In this document: positions 25,630-34,768 of the stretch, piece after piece
Numbering within the stretch: position 1 is the stretch's first letter
How the letters are laid out: each line of letters opens with the position of its first letter
NCBI RefSeq assembly: GCF_965263005.1
Contig: NZ_OZ253579.1
Span: 3,658,001 to 3,722,000, forward strand
Reading direction: 5' to 3'
DNA from: Rariloculus sp965263005
GTDB taxonomy: Bacteria; Pseudomonadota; Gammaproteobacteria; Steroidobacterales; Rariloculaceae
DNA length: 64,000 nt
Made by a program: the position numbers and the translations under genes
The notes under the pieces: model-generated
Told to the model about the DNA's origin: nothing
The model's input: the letters and a program-made list of their open reading frames with translations, nothing else
Databases searched by the model: none

Positions 25630-26562
25630 CTACGGCATCTCGTCGGCTTCTTCGCGCTTCTGCAGAATCAGGTCAGTCGGCGAAACGTCGAGAGCGAGCG
25701 CGGCAGAGCTTGCAACATAAATCGACGAATAGGTCCCGATCAGGACGCCCGTGATCAGCGCGACGGAAAATCCGTAGACGGTTTCGCCGCCGAGAAAGAG
25801 CAGCGCGAGCAGCACGAACAAGGTCGTTATGCCCGTTATCAGCGTGCGCGCCAGCGTCTGGTTGATCGAGGTGTTGATGATATCGACCGCGGTGCCGCGG
25901 CGGATCAAACGGAAATTCTCCCGGATCCGGTCGTAGATGACGATCGTGTCGTTGAGCGAATACCCGATGACCGCGAGCACGGCGGCAAGGATGGACAGAT
26001 CGAAGCTCAGTCCCACGATCGAGAAAAAGCCCAGCGTAATGACCACGTCGTGAACGAGAGCCGCAATCGCGCCGGCGGCGAACTTCCAGCGGAATCTCAG
26101 CATCACGTACGCGAAGATCATGATCAACGCGAACAGCATCGCGAGGCCGCCCTGCTCCCTCAGATCTTCGCCAACCTGAGGGCCGACGAACTCGACTCGC
26201 CTCAACTCGACCGACGGATCCCGCGCTTGCAGCGCCACGAATGCCTGCTCGCCAAGGCTCGCCCCTTCCTCGACGTTCTCAACCGGCGGCAGGCGGATCA
26301 GGACATCGGTCGCGGCGCCGAAAAACTGCACTCTCGAGTTCTCGTAGCCTTCGGAGTTCAAGGTCGCGCGGACACTCTCAAGGTCAATCGCCGTCTCGTA
26401 ACCGACCTCGAGCAACACGCCGCTTGTGAACTCGACTCCGAGATTCAGGCCGCGAACGAGAATCGAAATGAGGGAAGCGCCGATGAGTATCACGGAGATA
26501 CCCGTCGCGAGGCGCCGCGGCCCCATGAAGTCGAAGTTCGGCGTTTTGTTGAACAGCGGCAT
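25630..26562 (-). CDS. secF: Protein-export membrane protein SecF
   Basis: Part of the SecDF complex, which uses the proton gradient to pull proteins across the inner membrane after SecA action. The 310-residue product has six membrane segments. The first (TGISVILIGASLISILVRGL) is followed by the periplasmic loop with GVEFTSGVLLEV, and five more are at the C-terminal side, including GYSLNDTIVIYDRIRENFR. Its ATG overlaps the secD TGA by one base (TGATG). Last gene of queA-tgt-yajC-secD-secF. Confidence 0.96.
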   Translation of the reverse strand: MPLFNKTPNFDFMGPRRLATGISVILIGASLISILVRGLNLGVEFTSGVLLEVGYETAIDLESVRATLNSEGYENSRVQFFGAATDVLIRLPPVENVEEGASLGEQAFVALQARDPSVELRRVEFVGPQVGEDLREQGGLAMLFALIMIFAYVMLRFRWKFAAGAIAALVHDVVITLGFFSIVGLSFDLSILAAVLAVIGYSLNDTIVIYDRIRENFRLIRRGTAVDIINTSINQTLARTLITGITTLFVLLALLFLGGETVYGFSVALITGVLIGTYSSIYVASSAALALDVSPTDLILQKREEADEMP

Positions 26563-28439
26563 CAGACATTACCGCCGATCGCAAGGCGCTGCACTTGCTG
26601 ACGGCCGCCGTAAATCAGGTTCACGACCGTGCGCGTGCCGATGATCGCCGTGAACATCGACGTCAGGATTCCGAGCCCAAGCGTGACGGCAAATCCCTTG
26701 ATCGCACCCGTCCCCAACGAAAAGAGCACAGTCGCCGCGATCAACGTGGTTATGTTCGCATCGGCAATTGTCGAGAATGCCTTCTCATAGCCCGCACGTA
26801 TGCTCGCCTGCGGTGAGTTGCCGTTTCTGAGCTCCTCGCGGATGCGCTCGAAGATCAGCACGTTGGCGTCTACGGCCATACCGACGGTCAGCACGATGCC
26901 CGCGATGCCCGGCAGCGTAAGCGCCGCTTGCAGCAGCGACAGCAGCGCCACGATGAGCACGAGGTTGGCGAACAGCGCGAGGTTCGCGACGAGCCCGAAG
27001 ATGCGGTAGTAGACGGCCATGAACGCGACCACGGCGAGGAACCCGACGATGATCGCAAGGCGGCCCTTGTTGATGTTGTCCTGGCCCAGGCTCGGCCCTA
27101 TGGTGCGCTCCTCGATCTTGAAGATCGGCGTCGCGAGCGCGCCGGCCCTGAGCAGCAGCGCGAGATCCTGCGCCTCGAACGGTGTGAGGCCCGTGATCTG
27201 AAAGCGGCTCGAGAACACGCCCTGAATCGTCGCCTGATTGATGACGGTTTGGTCGGTTCTCGTCTCGATGACCTCTTCGCCGTTGCGCTCGACGAGTTCG
27301 GGGGTCTCCTCGATGAAAAGCACGGCCATCGGGCGGCCGAGATTCTGAGCCGTCGTGTCGAGCATACGGTCCGCGCCACGCGAGTCGAGGTTGACGAACA
27401 CGGCCGGCTGTCCCTGCGAATAACCCGACGTCGCATCCGTGATCTGGTCGCCGGAGACGATAACTTCCCTGCGCAACAGCACGGGCAGACCGCCCGGGTC
27501 CTGGTACAACGCCGAACCGAGCGGCGCTCGGCCGCGCTCCTGGGCATCAAAGGCATTGTTCTCGGTGTCAACGAGCCGAAATTCCAGCGTCGCCGTAGCG
27601 CCGAGTATGCGTTCGGCCTGTGCGGGATCCTGAACGCCGGGCAGTTGGATCAGTATCCGGTCGAGGCCTTGCCGCTGCACGACCGGCTCGGCGACACCGA
27701 GCTCATCGACCCGATTGCGCAACGTGGTCGTGTTTTGCTGGATGGCGAAATCCTGCCGCTCGCGCAAGAGCGTCTCAGCGAGCTGCACCCGAAAACCCGG
27801 GCCCTCGTCGAAGTCGACGCGGTCGACGATGAGCCGGTCGACAAGCTGGAGGCTGGCTGCATCGAGACCGCGGATCATCTGCTCGACCTGATCGAGATCG
27901 CCGCCGTCGATGATCGGCACGATCAAAGCGTCGCCTTCCACGCGAACGCGGTTACGAATGCCGGCCTCGCGCAACTGGGTTCGAAGGCTCGCCTCGTAAG
28001 AGCCGAGAAACTGCTGGACGGCGCTGTCGAGGTCGACCTGATACAGGAAATGCACGCCGCCGCGCAGATCGAGGCCCAGGTTCATGGGTTCGAGGCCGAG
28101 CGCGTTGAGCCAACCCGGAGTGCGCGGCGCGAGCGTCAAAGCGATGACGTAATTGGGCAAGCGTTCGCGCAACACTGCGTTCGCGCGCTGCTGGTCCACC
28201 TCATTCGCAAACCTGATGAGACCGGCGTTGTCCTCGATCGCAGCCGAGATGAATCCGATCCCCTCCTCGTCGAGAATCGTACGCATCTGAGACAGCGTGG
28301 CATCCTGAAAGGGATTGGCGTCGGCGCGGGAGATGTGAACACCACTGTCGACGCCGAAGACATTCGGCAGCGCCAGCAACGTACCGGCCAAAATGACGAA
28401 CAGCACGAGGTAGTTGAGCCAACGCGGATAGCGGTTCAT
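26562..28439 (-). CDS. secD: Protein-export membrane protein SecD
   Basis: Larger SecDF subunit, 625 residues. An N-terminal membrane segment (YLVLFVILAGTLLALPNVFG) precedes a large periplasmic P1 domain with the signature LGLDLRGGVHFLYQVD. Five further membrane segments follow, with GMAVDANVLIFERIREELR, the conserved RND-type region. Length is typical (E. coli 615). It lies 30 bases after yajC and overlaps secF by one base. A long open frame on the opposite strand is a by-product of high GC. Confidence 0.96.
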   Translation of the reverse strand: MNRYPRWLNYLVLFVILAGTLLALPNVFGVDSGVHISRADANPFQDATLSQMRTILDEEGIGFISAAIEDNAGLIRFANEVDQQRANAVLRERLPNYVIALTLAPRTPGWLNALGLEPMNLGLDLRGGVHFLYQVDLDSAVQQFLGSYEASLRTQLREAGIRNRVRVEGDALIVPIIDGGDLDQVEQMIRGLDAASLQLVDRLIVDRVDFDEGPGFRVQLAETLLRERQDFAIQQNTTTLRNRVDELGVAEPVVQRQGLDRILIQLPGVQDPAQAERILGATATLEFRLVDTENNAFDAQERGRAPLGSALYQDPGGLPVLLRREVIVSGDQITDATSGYSQGQPAVFVNLDSRGADRMLDTTAQNLGRPMAVLFIEETPELVERNGEEVIETRTDQTVINQATIQGVFSSRFQITGLTPFEAQDLALLLRAGALATPIFKIEERTIGPSLGQDNINKGRLAIIVGFLAVVAFMAVYYRIFGLVANLALFANLVLIVALLSLLQAALTLPGIAGIVLTVGMAVDANVLIFERIREELRNGNSPQASIRAGYEKAFSTIADANITTLIAATVLFSLGTGAIKGFAVTLGLGILTSMFTAIIGTRTVVNLIYGGRQQVQRLAIGGNV

Positions 28440-28469
28440 GCCGGTAAGCCTCTCTGCAGGGCGCGCGAC

Positions 28470-28805
28470 TCAGACATTCTTCATTGTGCCCTTCGGCATC
28501 ACCGCCGAGATCGTCTGCCTGCGCACCTTGATCGACACGTTGTCGGCGACCTCAACCGTGATGAAATCCTGACCGGCGCCGGTGACCTTGCCGAGCACAC
28601 CGCCGCCCGTCACGACCTCGTCACCGGTGCCGAGCGCTTCGACCATTGCCCGGTGCTCCTTCTGTTTTTTGGTCTGCGGGCGGATCAGCAGGAAATAGAA
28701 CAGCACGAATATGACGATGAGCGGCAGAAAGCTGAACAGCGTGCCCTGTCCCCCAGCGTCCTGAGCCCAGGCCGTATCGACAAAGATTCCTACGAGTGAT
28801 TCCAT
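28470..28805 (-). CDS. yajC: Sec translocon accessory protein YajC
   Basis: Small inner-membrane partner of SecDF, 111 residues. One transmembrane helix (FSFLPLIVIFVLFYFLLIRP) is followed by a cytosolic part with PQTKKQKEHRAMVEALGTGDEVVTGGG, of which KKQKEH and GDEVVTGGG are the family signature. It comes between tgt and secD as in most Gammaproteobacteria. The start follows a gap of about 105 bases after the tgt stop. Confidence 0.95.
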   Translation of the reverse strand: MESLVGIFVDTAWAQDAGGQGTLFSFLPLIVIFVLFYFLLIRPQTKKQKEHRAMVEALGTGDEVVTGGGVLGKVTGAGQDFITVEVADNVSIKVRRQTISAVMPKGTMKNV

Positions 28806-28910
28806 GCTAACCGTCCATTTTCAAACTAACCACAAAGATCGGCTCTTGCAGCGCAGTTCGACGCAAACCGGGAAATCGAAGGACGAATCAGCCGCGTATT
28901 ATGGCATAGC

Positions 28911-30044
28911 TCAACCGCGTCCGGTCGAGCGCGCCGACACGCCGGCCGCCAGAACAGCGAAGCTGCCGTCCTCGATAGCAGCGCGTATCGCCGCCATGTG
29001 CTGCTGATAATGGTGCAGGTTGTGCAGGGTCGCGAGCCTGGCGCCGAGTATCTCGTTGCACTGGTGCAGATGGCGCAGATACGCGCGCGAGTAATTGCGG
29101 CAGGTATAGCAGTTGCACGCCGGGTCCAGCGGCGCCGTATCCGCCCGGAATCTGCTGTTGCGAATATTGAGCCTGCCTTCGCTCGTGAATAGCTGTCCGT
29201 TGCGCGCATGCCGGGTAGGAATGACGCAATCGAACATGTCGATGCCCCGCGCAACCGCCTTGACGAGGTCGTCGGGCGTCCCGACGCCCATGAGATAACG
29301 AGGGCGCTCCGCCGGTAACGCGGGCAACAACGCCTCGAGGACGCCGAGACGCTGCTGCTCCGATTCCCCGACGGCGAGCCCGCCAAGCGCGTAACCGTCG
29401 AAACCGAGCTCGAGCAGACCGGACAACGATTCGTGCCTGAGCCCGGTAAAGACACTGCCTTGCACGATCCCGAACAACGCCGCATCGCGGTCGGCGCCAC
29501 GATCCTTGAGCGTGTCGAAAGTCGCGCGGCTGCGCCTCGCCCAGCGCAGCGAGCGCTGCATCGACGCCCTTGCGTCGCGCTCGGCAACCGGATGGTCGGT
29601 GCATTCGTCGAAGACCATGACGATGTCGGCGCCGAGCTCATGCTGCACTTTGATCGAACGCTCCGGCGTCAGTTCGACGAGCGCACCGTCCACGGGCGAC
29701 CGAAACTCGGCGCCGGCTTCCGTCAGCCGTCTCAAGTGTTGCAGGCTCCAGACCTGGTAGCCGCCGGAGTCCGTCAGTATCGGCCCTTGCCAATGCATGA
29801 ACCGGTGCAGGCCGCCGTGTGCTCGAACCACGTCGATGCCGGGCCGCAGCATGAGGTGAAACGTGTTGCCGAGGATGATCTGACTGCCGAGCGAGACAAG
29901 CTCCTCGGCCGTCATCGCCTTGACGCTGCCATGGGTGCCGACCGGCATGAAGGCCGGCGTGTCGACAACGCCGCGCTTGAATCTGAGCCGGCCGCGCCGT
30001 GCGGCGCCGTCCTGCGCCCTGAGCTCAAACTGCATCGGCGGCAT
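28911..30044 (-). CDS. tgt: tRNA-guanine transglycosylase
   Basis: Exchanges guanine-34 for the queuosine precursor preQ1 in tRNAs with GUN anticodons. The 377-residue TIM-barrel protein has LTDSGGYQVWSL with the general-acid Asp, FDECTDHPV, GGLAVGE and MGVGTPDDLV. It also has the zinc site CNCYTCRNYSRAYLRHL and a following His in TLHNLHHY. Many family members read GGFQVFSL where this one has GGYQVWSL. ATG at 30044 overlaps the end of queA; an ATG three codons later (30035, MQFEL) aligns better with E. coli and is equally possible. Confidence 0.96.
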   Translation of the reverse strand: MPPMQFELRAQDGAARRGRLRFKRGVVDTPAFMPVGTHGSVKAMTAEELVSLGSQIILGNTFHLMLRPGIDVVRAHGGLHRFMHWQGPILTDSGGYQVWSLQHLRRLTEAGAEFRSPVDGALVELTPERSIKVQHELGADIVMVFDECTDHPVAERDARASMQRSLRWARRSRATFDTLKDRGADRDAALFGIVQGSVFTGLRHESLSGLLELGFDGYALGGLAVGESEQQRLGVLEALLPALPAERPRYLMGVGTPDDLVKAVARGIDMFDCVIPTRHARNGQLFTSEGRLNIRNSRFRADTAPLDPACNCYTCRNYSRAYLRHLHQCNEILGARLATLHNLHHYQQHMAAIRAAIEDGSFAVLAAGVSARSTGRG

Positions 30045-31071
30045 TGCCTCGCGGCGATTCGAAGCGGGTCACGAACATTGCGTCACCGTAACTGAAAAAC
30101 CGATAGCCCTGCTCGACCGCGTGCCGGTAGGCCCGCATGACCCGGTCGTGTCCGGCAAACGCCGCGACGAGCATGAGCAAGGATGACTCCGGAAGATGAA
30201 AGTTGGTCACGATCGCATCGACGACGCGAAAGCGGAAACCCGGGTAGATGAAGAGGCTCGACTCGCCTTCGAAGGGCTTGAGCGACCCCGGGAGCGCCGC
30301 GGTCTCAAGAGCGCGCACGGTCGTCGTGCCTACGGCGACGACACGCCCGCCGCGCGCCTTCGTGACTTCGATCCGCTCGCACAGGCTCACCGGGACCTGC
30401 AGCCATTCCGCATGCAGCGCGTGGTTCTCTATGCATTGCTCGCGGACCGGTGCGAACGTCCCCGCACCGACGTGCAGGGTCAGGTACGCCTGCCCGATCC
30501 CCTTGCGCACAAGCGAATCGAGCAGAACCTGATCGAAATGCAGTCCGGCCGTCGGCGCAGCCACCGCGCCCGGCACGCGGGCGAATACGGTCTGGTAACG
30601 CTCGCGGTCGGCCGCTACGGCAGCCCGGTCGATATACGGGGGCAACGGAACGTGACCGTGGCGGTCGAGGTACGGCAGGATCGGACAATCGAAACGTACG
30701 TCGAACATGCCGCCATGCCTGCGTTCGACCGCAAGCGATGCACCGCCCTGCAGCGAAATCAGCGCGCCGGGGCGCGGGCTCCTGCTGGCCTTGATCTGCA
30801 CGCGCGCAGCGCATTCGCCCGTGACGCGCTCAAGCAATACTTCGACGCGCCCGCCGCTTACCTTGCTGCCGAAAAGGCGGGCCGGCACAACGCGCGTGTC
30901 GTTGAACACGAGCAGATCACCGGGCTCGACGCAGTCGACGAGATCGACAAAAGCCGCATCTTCGATCGAGTCGCCCGTGAGCACGAGCATCCGGCTTGCG
31001 CTGCGCTCTTCAAGCGGCGCCTGTGCGATGAGTTCGGCAGGCAGGTCGTAGTGGAAATCCGCGCGATCCAT
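30025..31071 (-). CDS. queA: S-adenosylmethionine:tRNA ribosyltransferase-isomerase
   Basis: Transfers the ribosyl part of SAM to preQ1 in tRNA, making epoxyqueuosine. The 348-residue product starts MDRADFHYDLPAELIAQ and contains DTRVVPARLFG, PLPPYI, GAVAAPTAGLHF, HVGAGTF and TNFHLPESSLLMLV, all QueA signatures. First gene of queA-tgt-yajC-secD-secF, with a 20-base overlap into tgt. A half copy of the palindromic repeat starts 14 bases upstream. Confidence 0.96.
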   Translation of the reverse strand: MDRADFHYDLPAELIAQAPLEERSASRMLVLTGDSIEDAAFVDLVDCVEPGDLLVFNDTRVVPARLFGSKVSGGRVEVLLERVTGECAARVQIKASRSPRPGALISLQGGASLAVERRHGGMFDVRFDCPILPYLDRHGHVPLPPYIDRAAVAADRERYQTVFARVPGAVAAPTAGLHFDQVLLDSLVRKGIGQAYLTLHVGAGTFAPVREQCIENHALHAEWLQVPVSLCERIEVTKARGGRVVAVGTTTVRALETAALPGSLKPFEGESSLFIYPGFRFRVVDAIVTNFHLPESSLLMLVAAFAGHDRVMRAYRHAVEQGYRFFSYGDAMFVTRFESPRGNAADAV

Positions 31072-31084
31072 CGTCGCGCGATTC

Positions 31085-31110
31085 TAGCAGCCCGTGGCCA
31101 AGGTCCGGCG
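31085..31110. repeat. Half copy (D) of the TAG-ended palindromic repeat
   Basis: TAGCAGCCCGTGGCCAAGGT and a few more bases match the left end of the family; no right arm is found downstream. It lies upstream of queA, and no gene stop coincides with it. Confidence 0.6.
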
Positions 31111-31203
31111 CTCGACATCGCGAACCAGGCGCCGGGCTATTATCGGAGAATGAGCAGCTTCAATGTCCGTAATCCGGCGCGGCAACGACGCGTGCCCGGT
31201 CTA

Positions 31204-31566
31204 CTACAGAGCCGTGTCCCCTGTTGACGCCGCGGCGCCGCTCCTGCGCTGCCGCTCTCGTATGAACTCCTGAGTCTCGTCCCGGGCGGCCTCGATCTGC
31301 GCCCGCGTCTGGCATACTCTGACCGAAAAATGCGATCCCGTTCTCACCTCGCGACGGCAGATCACCTCGTCGGGCGAACCCGTTGAGGGTTGCGCTGTCA
31401 CTTCCCGGACTTGCGCAACCTCGGCGGACTGATCCGCAGCGGCAAGTGGCGCCACAGCGGCCGCCGTAGTCTGTCCGGCTGTCGATCCACCGCTTGATGC
31501 GACGCCGGCGCACGCCGAAACGATCAGCCACAGGCCCGACAGCGCCGAAATTCTCATTGCACTCAT
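31204..31566 (-). CDS. Small exported hypothetical lipoprotein
   Basis: A 120-residue protein of unknown function. It has a lipoprotein-type signal (LSGLWLIVSAC, Cys about 19), then a low-complexity Ala/Ser/Thr stretch. A conserved-looking C-terminal part follows (DEVICRREVRTGSHFSVRVC, then QIEAARDETQEFIRE) with two cysteines. I have seen such short CRR-x5-GSHF-x-x-RVC proteins in Gammaproteobacteria but know no function. The start is the first ATG (31566) giving the signal peptide; MRISAL at 31557 is an alternative. Confidence 0.65.
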   Translation of the reverse strand: MSAMRISALSGLWLIVSACAGVASSGGSTAGQTTAAAVAPLAAADQSAEVAQVREVTAQPSTGSPDEVICRREVRTGSHFSVRVCQTRAQIEAARDETQEFIRERQRRSGAAASTGDTAL

Positions 31567-31915
31567 GCTTCCACGCCCCCCCCGTGAGCCAACAACCCGT
31601 TTCACGCGAACCAAGTCCGACATCTTCATTTTCGAGCTCGATTCTACCTTGTCGGTTGAAGTTCTCGTCAATGCAAAGTAGAGGACATCCGCGTCCTGGT
31701 CCTTTTCGAATAGTGAACCGCACCGCCTCACGCTGACTCATCGCTTTGCACTCGCCCGACGCCCCCGCTCTCCTTTCCCGAATGAGAGACATTAGGGGTT
31801 CGGGCTGGCTTCAGGCGAAAGCGGCTACCACCGCCACCCTATTTTTGGCAGACTGCCCAGCGTGACATGGCGCTTCGGGCGGGACTCAACCGCTCCGAGA
31901 GCCAAGTCCCGACAA
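31567..31915. other. Intergenic region upstream of tRNA-Leu
   Basis: About 350 bases between the small lipoprotein and the tRNA gene. No convincing coding sequence is seen, though reverse-strand frames are open by composition. TATTTTTGGCA around 31840-31850 could belong to the tRNA promoter, but I cannot assign -35 and -10 boxes with confidence. Confidence 0.4.
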
Positions 31916-32002
31916 GCCGGGATGGCGGAATTGGTAGACGCGCCGGACTCAAAATCCGGTGGGATAAAACCCGTGAGAGTTCGAGTCTCTCTCCCGGCAC
32001 CA
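31916..32002 (+). tRNA. tRNA-Leu(CAA)
   Basis: A class II tRNA of 87 bases including an encoded CCA. The acceptor stem pairs GCCGGGA (31916-31922) with TCCCGGC (31992-31998). The D-arm contains AATTGGTAGACGC, and the anticodon stem CCGGA/TCCGG encloses loop CTCAAAA with anticodon CAA, reading UUG. A long variable arm (GTGGGATAAAACCCGTGAGA region) and a TTCGAGT T-loop follow, then discriminator A and CCA (32000-32002). An integrase remnant follows directly, so this was probably an integration site. Confidence 0.97.
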
Positions 32003-32024
32003 CCTCTTGTTGGATCGAACCGCC

Positions 32025-32432
32025 ATGGGCCGACGTTCCGCGAAGCCGCTTAACGCGAAGGTGGCTGCCAACTGGATGCAACGGCTGGCGCGCCTTGCTT
32101 TCGAATGGCTGAGATCGATGCCGATGGACCGCATCGGACGGGAGGCTGTGCTGGCCGTGCCGACGCCGATCTGGACGGCCAAACCGGAAACCGCGCGGCG
32201 CGTGCGCCGGAACATCAGGCCCAAACTTCAGTGGTGCCAGGCGCACGGGTTGGTACAGTTCAACGCCGCGGGCGAAGCGATCGACGGCGCACTGCCAGCG
32301 ATGCCCGCCGTCAAGTCGCACGTGCGGTCGCTGCCGTATCGTGAAGTGTGTGCCGCGCTCTATACTAACGAAGCTTCCGGAGCATGGCAGACGGCCAAGC
32401 TAGCGCTACGGTTACGGAGTGAAACTTGTTGA
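32025..32432 (+). pseudogene. Tyrosine-recombinase (integrase) remnant next to tRNA-Leu
   Basis: A 136-codon open frame resembling the middle of phage or island integrases. It contains PIWTAKPETARRVRRNI, KLQWCQAHG, AGEAIDGALPAMPAVKSH and SLPYREVCAAL, which is the core-binding domain up to the start of the catalytic domain. The N-terminal arm-binding region is unlike the family, and the catalytic part with R-K-H-R-H-Y is absent: the frame ends LRLRSETC where intact enzymes continue LRFLVLTAARSGE-like. It starts about 20 bases after the tRNA CCA end. It is a dead integrase marking the left edge of an island. Confidence 0.75.
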
Positions 32433-32442
32433 GAGGCGCAAC

Positions 32443-33516
32443 ATGAAACGTCGACCCGCGATATTGGTCTTGTTGGCGTTTACCACTCCGGCAGTGGCAC
32501 AGTGGTTGACGCTGCCCACGCCGGGTATCCCGCGTACTGCGGACGGCGCGCCCGATCTGTCGGCACCGGCGCCGCGTACACCCGATGGCCGCCCCGATCT
32601 GACGGGTCTCTGGTACGCCGCGCGGGTGACAGGTGACCTGCTCGATCCGGCCAGGATCCATGAATGGGCGCGTACGCTGATGACTGAACGCGAGGCGCAA
32701 TTCTTCACGGACGACCCGCGCTTTCGATGCCTGCCGAGCGGGCCGGGCTTCCTCACCCTGACCGGCACGACGCAGGGGATGCGAAGGATCGTGCAGCATC
32801 CCGACGTCATCGCGATCCTCAACAATGACCTGACCTTCCGACAGATCTTCACGGACGGCCGTGAACTCGAGCCCGACCCCCTCCCGACCTGGACGGGCTA
32901 CTCCGTCGGCCGCTGGGACGGCGATACGCTGGTCGTGGAGAGCAACGGCTACAACGACCAAACCTGGCTGCACGCCCGCGGGCTGTCGCACACCGAGCGC
33001 CTGCGCATCACCGAGCGCTACCGGCGCCCGGACTTCGGGCACATCCGGGTCGACGTAACGTACGAGGATCCCGGTAGCTTCGATGAACCGCTGACTGCGG
33101 TGATCGAGATGCGGTCGCTCGCCGACGATGAACTGCTCGAGACCGTTTGCAACGAGGCCTCCGAAGGACGCAGTCATTGGGGTGGCGAGATCTCCGAAGC
33201 CGAGGAAAAGGTCGTGGACGTTGCCCCGGAGATCCTGGCCAGGTACGTCGGTACGTACGAGGGGTATTGGCGGCAGGCGTGGGCCAGAGTCGAAGTCACC
33301 CTGGAAGATGGTGCGCTGTTCCTGTTGCGGACCCCGCCCTATGGGCGAAACGCGATCGCCGAGTCCGAGAAATCGAGGCTGATAGCGCTGTCGGAGACCG
33401 CGTTCGAGTGCAGTTGCGGACTTGGGTTCGTTTTCACGGCCGAAGATGGGGAAATGGCGACGGAAGTCGCCGAGGTGCATGTTTCGGGCGCGTGGCCCTT
33501 CCCGCGTGTGCCCTGA
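32443..33516 (+). CDS. Secreted GxWxGDTL-family protein (copy 1)
   Basis: A 357-residue exported protein (signal ending PAVAQ) of a family with no function known to me. It contains RPDLTGLWYA, a cysteine motif RCLPSGPG, VQHPDVIAILNN, and the family core GYSVGRWDGDTLVVES followed by YNDQTWL and HTERLRITERYRR. About 110 residues beyond the core form an extra C-terminal domain (VDVAPEILARYVGTYEGYW), which looks like a small beta-barrel module. ATG at 32443 is preceded by GAGAGG. First gene after the integrase remnant; related genes are at 34769, 43553, 45418, 56561 and 58548. Confidence 0.75.
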   Translation: MKRRPAILVLLAFTTPAVAQWLTLPTPGIPRTADGAPDLSAPAPRTPDGRPDLTGLWYAARVTGDLLDPARIHEWARTLMTEREAQFFTDDPRFRCLPSGPGFLTLTGTTQGMRRIVQHPDVIAILNNDLTFRQIFTDGRELEPDPLPTWTGYSVGRWDGDTLVVESNGYNDQTWLHARGLSHTERLRITERYRRPDFGHIRVDVTYEDPGSFDEPLTAVIEMRSLADDELLETVCNEASEGRSHWGGEISEAEEKVVDVAPEILARYVGTYEGYWRQAWARVEVTLEDGALFLLRTPPYGRNAIAESEKSRLIALSETAFECSCGLGFVFTAEDGEMATEVAEVHVSGAWPFPRVP

Positions 33517-33523
33517 GCGGCGA

Positions 33524-33619
33524 TCAAGCCGTACGCATGCGCGTCGTAGCCGCGCAGTGTTGGGCGACAGCGGTGGAGCCGGCCGTGTAGATACATGCCA
33601 ATACGATCATGCGAATCAT
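33524..33619 (-). pseudogene. Possible signal-peptide remnant of a lost secreted gene
   Basis: A 31-codon frame with a good ribosome-binding site (GGGGAGAGG upstream) encodes MIRMIVLACIYTAGSTAVAQ and then stops after a short basic tail. It looks like a signal peptide whose mature part has been lost. It could be a chance frame. Confidence 0.3.
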
Positions 33620-33670
33620 GGTCGGTGACCTCTCCCCAAGAAAAGACGCTATCGAAGGTCGCTGTCGTCC

Positions 33671-34687
33671 TTAACGTACGGCAATCGGCCGCACCGGTGA
33701 GCCTGTCGCACCCTTGATGCGTATCGTGAGATTGAGAAACAGGAACTCGTAGACCTCATCCGCCGCGACGTCCTTCAGCTCCATGTTTTCGAGCAGCGGT
33801 ATGCCTTCGTCGAAGAAAAGCGTGTGATGGACGTTTCCCGAGGCCGTGGCCGGCATGATCTGCACGCAGCAGGAATCCCCACCCACCATCGACGGCCTCT
33901 TCGTTACCAGCCAGCGCGCGACGTCGCCACCGATCCCCGGAGAGCCCTCGTTGTCGCCCGCGCCGACGAAGGAGTCGTTGTACCTCGAAGGGTTCGTCCA
34001 GTTCACCGACCAGCCATAGTGGAAGAGCACCGCGTCGCCCTGTTCGATCGTGTCCTCGCTCATCCCCTGGCGCTCCAGCGCGCCCAGAACGTCCTCGAGC
34101 GTGACCTCATAGTCGGGCGCCAGAGTCGGTACGCCCTTGTATCCGGCGATGTCGACCAGGATCCCCCGCGTGATGAAGGGCTTCATATGCTCGATTCCCA
34201 AGGCCTCCACGCCACCGACGCCCCGGTTGGCGCCGGTCAATTCGTCTTCGGTAAAGCCGTTGTAGAACACGGTCTCGATGGAACCGTCCGCCATCTCGAC
34301 GTTGCGGCCCATGTGAGACAGGGCATCGAACTGCGTGCCCATCTGGCCGATGAAGCCATTGAAATAGTCCTGATGAACAACACCGCCCGCTGCCCTTTGA
34401 GGGACCGGTCCGGGCGTAACGTTGAGATAGTACGGCCGGATGCCGTAGGCGGGCATGCTGGCCTCGTACATGTGCCCGAGCTCATATGTCTGTCCCGTCC
34501 GCGGAATCTGCAGCGCCTGGAGGATCTTCTCGGGCGTAACGTAGTTGGAGGCGCCCGCCTGATCGTCCGGTCCGTGTGGGGCCGGCCACCAGGGTCCCGC
34601 CTCACGGGTCTGCGCCGCCGCGGACAGGGGCAGGGCAAGCAGCAATGCGAGAATTACGGTTGCTCGAGTGTTTCCACTGGTGTCCAT
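33671..34687 (-). CDS. Secreted cyclase-family metal-dependent hydrolase
   Basis: A 338-residue exported protein (signal ending SAAAQ) of the cyclase/kynurenine-formamidase family. The metal motif region reads GTQFDALSHMG, the variant seen in many longer members, followed by VFYNG. Later conserved regions include GILVDIAGYKGV, GDAVLFHYGWS and HHTLFFDEGIPLLENM. Start at ATG 34687 behind AGGA; an ATG five codons upstream is less well placed. It follows the GxWxGDTL gene by 81 bases and probably forms an operon DUF6152 - GxWxGDTL - cyclase. Substrate unknown. Confidence 0.87.
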   Translation of the reverse strand: MDTSGNTRATVILALLLALPLSAAAQTREAGPWWPAPHGPDDQAGASNYVTPEKILQALQIPRTGQTYELGHMYEASMPAYGIRPYYLNVTPGPVPQRAAGGVVHQDYFNGFIGQMGTQFDALSHMGRNVEMADGSIETVFYNGFTEDELTGANRGVGGVEALGIEHMKPFITRGILVDIAGYKGVPTLAPDYEVTLEDVLGALERQGMSEDTIEQGDAVLFHYGWSVNWTNPSRYNDSFVGAGDNEGSPGIGGDVARWLVTKRPSMVGGDSCCVQIMPATASGNVHHTLFFDEGIPLLENMELKDVAADEVYEFLFLNLTIRIKGATGSPVRPIAVR

Positions 34688-34768
34688 GTTTGTTCCTGTC
34701 ATCTGTCACTTGGTGGCGCGCCCGGACTCGGGCCGACTGCCCGCCACGGGACTCCTCGGCTACGCGCG

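Noticed and set aside
26928..28799. A 623-codon open frame on the plus strand, opposite secD and yajC.
   Set aside because: Its residues are arginine- and aspartate-rich with no motifs, and the minus strand encodes clear SecD and YajC. It is a composition artefact of high GC.
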